The position numbers and the translations under genes are program-made. Positions 60,024-64,000 of a stretch of DNA of 64,000 bases are shown in pieces. The notes under the pieces were generated by a model. It was not told the DNA's origin. It made no database searches and saw only the letters and a program-made list of their open reading frames with translations. The DNA comes from Mimachlamys varia (lineage: Eukaryota; Mollusca; Bivalvia; Pectinida; Pectinidae): NCBI GenBank assembly GCA_947623455.1, contig OX392532.1, positions 28,060,792 through 28,124,791 on the forward strand. The letters are read 5' to 3'. Numbering within the stretch: position 1 is the stretch's first letter; each line of letters begins with the position of its first letter.

Positions 60024-60190
60024 GGTCCTGAGGCTGCAGTGACAGAGTGGTTAAGGCATCGGATCGTCTACGATCACCAGCCATCCACCACTTGGTTGCG
60101 GGTTTGAGGCCTACAAAATCAGGGCCAGTCGTCAGGTTCTGGGCAAAGCTTAGCGGGTTATTTCCCTTGGGGAGGGGGAGGATGTGACAA
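60024..60190 (+). mobile_element. Degraded tRNA-derived SINE
   Basis: The head CAGTGACAGAGTGGTTAAGG (box-A region) and TTGCGGGTTTGAGGCC (box B) is preserved. The following part does not clearly contain the central domain seen in the other SINEs. The intervening CCATCCACCACTTGGTTGCG matches the other heads. Confidence 0.7.
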
Positions 60191-60325
60191 AAATTGAAAA
60201 CGTGAATTAATTCTGTTTTACAATGTAGAGTATATCTACCCGATGTAGTTTCTTACCATTAATGTCCAAAATATTTTAACAAATAACACTACCCTTCAAC
60301 TTTCTACCAAACAGTAAATCACTGA

Positions 60326-60416
60326 TTAACTCATTCATCCCTGAAGACACATTTGAACTCTTCCAATTCAAAGGCTGGAACAGTTCATTATGAAAGTTCA
60401 GGGGTGAATGAGTTAA
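60326..60416. repeat. 90-bp hairpin MITE, copy 11
   Basis: A well-preserved copy: TTAACTCATTCATCCCTGAA opens and TTCAGGGGTGAATGAGTTAA closes, with central TTCAAAGGCTGGAACAGTTC. Confidence 0.92.
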
Positions 60417-60649
60417 CAGTTTACAAACAAATACGGAACAAAAACATTTAACCAATTTTCATTGTTTTACTGCCCCTCCATTTTTCAAACCAATCTTGAT
60501 ACATGTACAAATGCCTCCACCAATACACTGTATTGGTGTTTCTGTAGCCTTCTAACCAATACTGCCACTCTACAGCTAGCTTTGTAGGCACCTGTTCTAT
60601 ACAAACACATAATAATCACATGATACACTTTTAACTATGTACCTTATCT

Positions 60650-60892
60650 ATAGCTGTCCTTAACTCTTGTCCTCAGTTTCTGTCCTAACCAAAACTGTCC
60701 TCAACTCTTGTATGTCCTTTCAAAAACTGTCCACAGCTGTCCTAAGTTTTTGTCCTATACAGAGCTGTCCTAAGCTCTTGTCCTATACACAGCTGTCCTA
60801 AGCTCTTGTCCTATACACAGCTCTCCTAAGCTCTTGTCCTATACACAGCTCTCCTAAGTTCTTGTCCTATACACAACTGTCCTTAGCTCTTG
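60650..60892 (-). repeat. 28-bp minisatellite reaching into the RNF34-like coding end
   Basis: The unit AGCTGTCCTAAGCTCTTGTC plus CTATACAC (plus strand) repeats about five to six times at 60730-60892, with older, diverged units from about 60650. The last unit contains CCTTAGCTCTTG, which encodes the final Lys-Ser and the TAA stop of the RING protein on the minus strand. Confidence 0.9.
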
Positions 60893-61082
60893 AATGTATG
60901 TACCACTCGCACCACATACTGTCGACATATGGGACACTCATTTAGGCGACGCCCACATTGCGTGCAGGAGATCATGTGACCACACTCGAGGAGCACACAG
61001 TCGATCGCGGCGTCCATACAGATCTTACAGATATCATCCTCCGTCTTCTCTCCAGCTACAGGCTCCACCTTCGGGTCTTTAG
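60883..61082 (-). CDS. RNF34: RING-finger E3 ubiquitin ligase, last exon (RNF34/RFFL-type)
   Basis: One terminal exon is visible: acceptor CTGTGCAG before 61082 and TAA at 60885-60883. It encodes 65 full codons of a C3HC4 RING: C-K-I-C, then L-L-E-C-G-H, C-T-Q-C and C-P-I-C-R-Q-Y-V-V. The match to the C-terminus of RNF34 and RFFL (CARP proteins) is close, including [11 protein letters not shown] and [10 protein letters not shown], and the chain ends shortly after the RING as in those proteins. Family members are FYVE-like membrane-associated E3 ligases acting on p53, caspases and other targets. The FYVE and SAP exons must lie right of the window or beyond the transposase remnant at 62.6 kb; none is seen up to 64,000. 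RNF34 versus RFFL cannot be separated from one exon; invertebrates usually have a single gene. Confidence 0.82.
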
Positions 61083-62576
61083 CTGCACAGAACAAACATT
61101 TAATTTTGATTTTAACTGAATACACTTACGTTAAGTATAAGGCGAAATAAAAGAACTTTTGTTTGGTTTCCAATCTGATTTAAATGCAGATTCATTGTCA
61201 CTCCGTCACTCTCTGCATACAGAGGATCCCGTACGATCTACCAACATCCCATAACGGGACGTCATGTTCAAACAGTTGAGCATTAAACAGCATTCAGTTC
61301 CGTGTTATAGGACCATAACACAGAACTGAATGCTGTTTAATGCTTATATTTAAATTTGTTCATTGGTTTTGATAATTAATTTATCTTTATATTCTACAGT
61401 TTTTCTGAAAAGGGCCTGTTTCCAGTAATGTTAATTCTCCATAGGAGCCTGCCCCCGTATAATTTCTTATCTAGCTCAACTACAGTTTTTTTCTTTTCCG
61501 AAGAATAATTTTACACCTTTCCGACACCCAGATTTCATAATTTCAGTGAAAATGTATTTTTATAAAGTTGTCATTTTGAGCATTAAAGACACAAGGTCGT
61601 AAATAAAAGATGGTTATCTCGAAATTGTGATTCGCAACATAGTATAAATTTCTTTTGATAAATATTTGCGAAACATCGTGTTTATTCATAAAACATAAAA
61701 AAAAAAATTTCTCGGATGAAAATGCACTTGCAGAGACACAATTATGAAGAAAAATGCCATAAAATTGCAATTTTCTCCCGTTTTCTAGTTTTGGATGCAA
61801 ATTTCAATCAGAAAATCGGATAGAGCTTTACTTGTTTCATATGTGTACCAAAAATCAGCTAATTCCATGTGGTGGAACGTTCTCATATCGCCGCCTGAAT
61901 GTGGTTGTAAATTGAAAGAAAAGGGGAAATGAGTAACAACCTTGTCTGAAACCCTATTATATAGCTTATTATATGCAAAATTGTAAATTGAATATCAGAG
62001 CGGATATTTTCATGACAGTTTTATGATATCTAACGACTAAATAAACAGTATCGATATAAAGATTTACAATGAGGACACCCTGATACATGAATACTGTTCT
62101 ATGTCAAGTTGTCCTCTTCTGAATTTTCTGATCGTGTGGCCTTGTACATTTTTCGGTATCTTCTTGTCTTTGTCTATACGTTTACGGAATCATTGACTCG
62201 ACGCTAGCTATTCTTGTCTCACTTTCCTTGTTTTATTGTCCTATACCCAAAGCGTTGTGGCTCTGTCAGGGTTGGGACCCTGACTTGTCTCACTATCTTT
62301 GTGCCTGCCGACCACGCCACATCGAATAGATAGATTATCCATATGAAATACTTTATTTTGTTCTAAGTAATCATTCAATTCTGCGCTTCTTGGAGGTTTT
62401 GAATGTGATTTATTATATTGTCTTGTTATTTTGTGTAATTAGTTGTTCGTTATTCATCACACATTTTCGCATAATTGTACCAAACTACTAAGTATTAGCT
62501 GTTTACAGCAATCATCGGTGGCTTGCTATTTTGTTACTTTATCGACACTTCATAAACCAATCGTTATTGTTTCAAG
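61083..62576. other. Intron of the RING gene (inferred)
   Basis: Apart from a perfect-looking palindrome at 61279-61344 the stretch is AT-rich and without recognisable coding or repeat content. The transposase remnant that follows lies on the opposite strand. Confidence 0.5.
61279..61344. repeat. 66-bp near-perfect palindrome
   Basis: Arms AGCATTAAACAGCATTCAGT and its complement ACTGAATGCTGTTTAATGCT continue inward through GTGTTATAG/CATAACAC with one mismatch and a loop of only a few bases. It could form a 30-bp stem. It resembles the arms at 49358 in the GTGTTATAGGAC core. Confidence 0.92.
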
Positions 62577-64000
62577 ATGGAGGGTAAATGTGTTGGAGAA
62601 GGCTGTCAAATATACTTCAAGAAACGTAGTGGCAATAAGAACAGAAGTACACGCAATGTAAGTAGTCCACAATATAAATGGCTCCTAGATAAGCTGGTGC
62701 AACAAGGATTGATGTCAGCAAAGGAACAAACACTCATTTGCCAGAAGTGCTACATGAAGTATCTTCGGAACAAAAATCAGCCTGAACCTGAACCCGCGCA
62801 GAACCAGGAATTAGAGGAAGAAGACGACTCCCCGTCCCATATCCTGCCGTTGCTGACCCTTCATGATCTTTTGAATGGATCATCTTCACACAAAAAATGC
62901 TGTCCTTGTCTTGTTAGCTTTGCAATAAATGGAACAAAATCATCAGTCTTACCAAAACGTGCAAGACATCACCTGATCTATTCACACAATCTGCGGTGTC
63001 CCACCTCATCCCGCGTCTGCTCCATTCACCTTATTGGTAACGACTTTGATCCGTCTACAGAGGTTGTCCTTGATGGTAGATGTTCCTTGGAATCTCAGTT
63101 ACCATCAAAATCGTCCGAAATCATTAATGACCTCCTAGAAGTGTCACACGTCCTTTCACAGAACCAGTCTGCGTTTGCAATAGGCTTTTCTTCTCTTGAT
63201 GACTCGGGATGCATGGCCTAGACAGGTTGGTCCAAAGATCAGTTCCTCGAAATCCACTCGCACTGTTCCCCATATCTTTCATCTGGTATATATACCAAGA
63301 CTACACACGATGCTCTACTACTGTTCTGGGTAAAACTGAAAACCGACATTTCCTGGAGTCAGTGTTCTTCTCTTTTTGGAATTTCCAAGTCAAGTGTGTC
63401 CAAAACTTTCCACTCCATAGTACACACATTAGACACATCGATAGTCCCACAATTTCTAGGTCCGGATCACTTGACAAGAGAACAGTTGCTCGGTCACAAT
63501 ACTATCTTTTCAGAAGCATTTTTTGGAGATAAAGCCACTGCCATATTAGATGGCACCTATATTTATATCCAGAAAAGCCCCACCACAAGCTCCAGAGGAT
63601 TTCCTACTGTAGCCAGAAGAAGAGAAACTATCTCAAATTCATGAGCATCGCCTTACCAGATGGCTACATTCTGGACACAGTAGGACCATTCACTGGCAGC
63701 GAAAATGATGCTACAATTACAAAAAAGTCATGGACTAGTTACTTGGCTACAACCAGATGACAATATTGTCGTTGACCGAGGTTTTAGAGATGTCCTACCA
63801 GTGCTCGAAGCCTCTGGCCTCAATGCTAGCATGCCGTCATACCTGAAACACGGTCAAAGTCAACATTCTGACGTCCAAGCAAATCTTGACAGAACTATCA
63901 CCAAATCGAGGTGGATTGTGGAATCCTATCATGGTCGTCTCAAACACTGGACGTTCTTCCGAACGCAATTGGTGTCTAACAGCTTTATCAATGTCATCGA
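62577..64000 (+). pseudogene. Broken DDE_Tnp_4-type transposase (runs off the window end)
   Basis: Translation starts at 62577. Cysteines at residues 5, 10, 55 and 58 suggest a zinc-binding N-terminus, followed by an acidic linker. After an in-frame TAG (63219-63221) the same frame continues with a helix-turn-helix-like segment (FGISKSSVSKTFHS, about 63376-63417). Catalytic-type residues lie in ILDGTYIYIQ (Asp codon 63549), VVDRGFRD (Asp codon 63774) and IVESYHGRLK (Glu codon 63921), the D-D-E spacing of Harbinger/IS5-like DDE_Tnp_4 enzymes. Between about 63590 and 63750 the homologous reading is in another frame (SIALPDGYILDTVGPF), so there are two compensating frameshifts. One stop and two frameshifts mean it is inactive. 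No terminal inverted repeat was found. Confidence 0.8.

Larger units (their letters stand above)
47576..60649. other. Gene-poor region between MVP and the RING-finger gene (which converge)
   Basis: About 13 kb with no coding exon I can support. It holds MITEs and hairpins (48165, 49358, 51165, 54427, 55941, 57866, 58511, 60326), tandem repeats (50235, 50738, 52056), a G14 tract at 51700-51713, an A21 tract at 52880-52900 and a degraded SINE at 60024. Part of the right end may be 3' UTR of the minus-strand RING gene, but no polyadenylation site could be chosen. Confidence 0.65.

Noticed and set aside
1..64000. CRISPR arrays, bacterial operons or integrated viral genes
   Set aside because: No regularly spaced repeats, Shine-Dalgarno-led gene series or recognisable viral structural genes; the window is clearly animal nuclear DNA.

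Overview
The window looks like nuclear DNA of a lophotrochozoan animal, most likely a bivalve mollusc. It is AT-rich, genes are split by GT-AG introns, most of the sequence is non-coding and full of short inverted-repeat elements (MITEs), and tRNA-derived SINEs carry a central domain common in molluscs. The host assignment is inference: no rRNA or mitochondrial marker is present.

Layout. (1) 1-2269: 3' end of what looks like an LTR retrotransposon. A single-exon ORF (zinc-binding-like N-terminus, Arg-Ser repeats, KCTD/T1-type BTB domain) is followed by a polypurine tract and a 550-bp LTR. (2) 2754-4373, minus strand: three exons for the N-terminal rhodanese domain of a mercaptopyruvate/thiosulfate sulfurtransferase; the catalytic half is not in the window. 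(3) 4.4-18.8 kb: about 14 kb without a recognisable gene, dense in MITEs. (4) 18.8-25.3 kb, minus strand: a large C2H2 zinc-finger protein (1,668 aa over two coding exons) with AT-hook-like motifs. (5) 25.3-35.0 kb: non-coding, with MITEs, SINEs and palindromes. (6) About 35.0-47.6 kb, plus strand: the complete major vault protein gene (MVP), with one putative non-coding first exon and nine coding exons giving 859 aa. (7) 47.6-60.9 kb: gene-poor, with MITEs and tandem repeats. (8) 60,883-61,082, minus strand: the last exon (RING finger) of an RNF34/RFFL-type E3 ligase, whose stop codon lies in the last unit of a 28-bp minisatellite. (9) 62.6 kb to the end: a broken DDE_Tnp_4-type transposase.

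The genes do not form a pathway; they are unrelated neighbours in a compact stretch of animal genome. The most distinctive content is the retroelement-linked RS-BTB ORF and several MITE families, above all a TTAA-flanked family of about 392 bp (six copies) and a hairpin family of about 90 bp (about eleven copies). Exon boundaries were read by eye from splice sites and reading-frame continuity.
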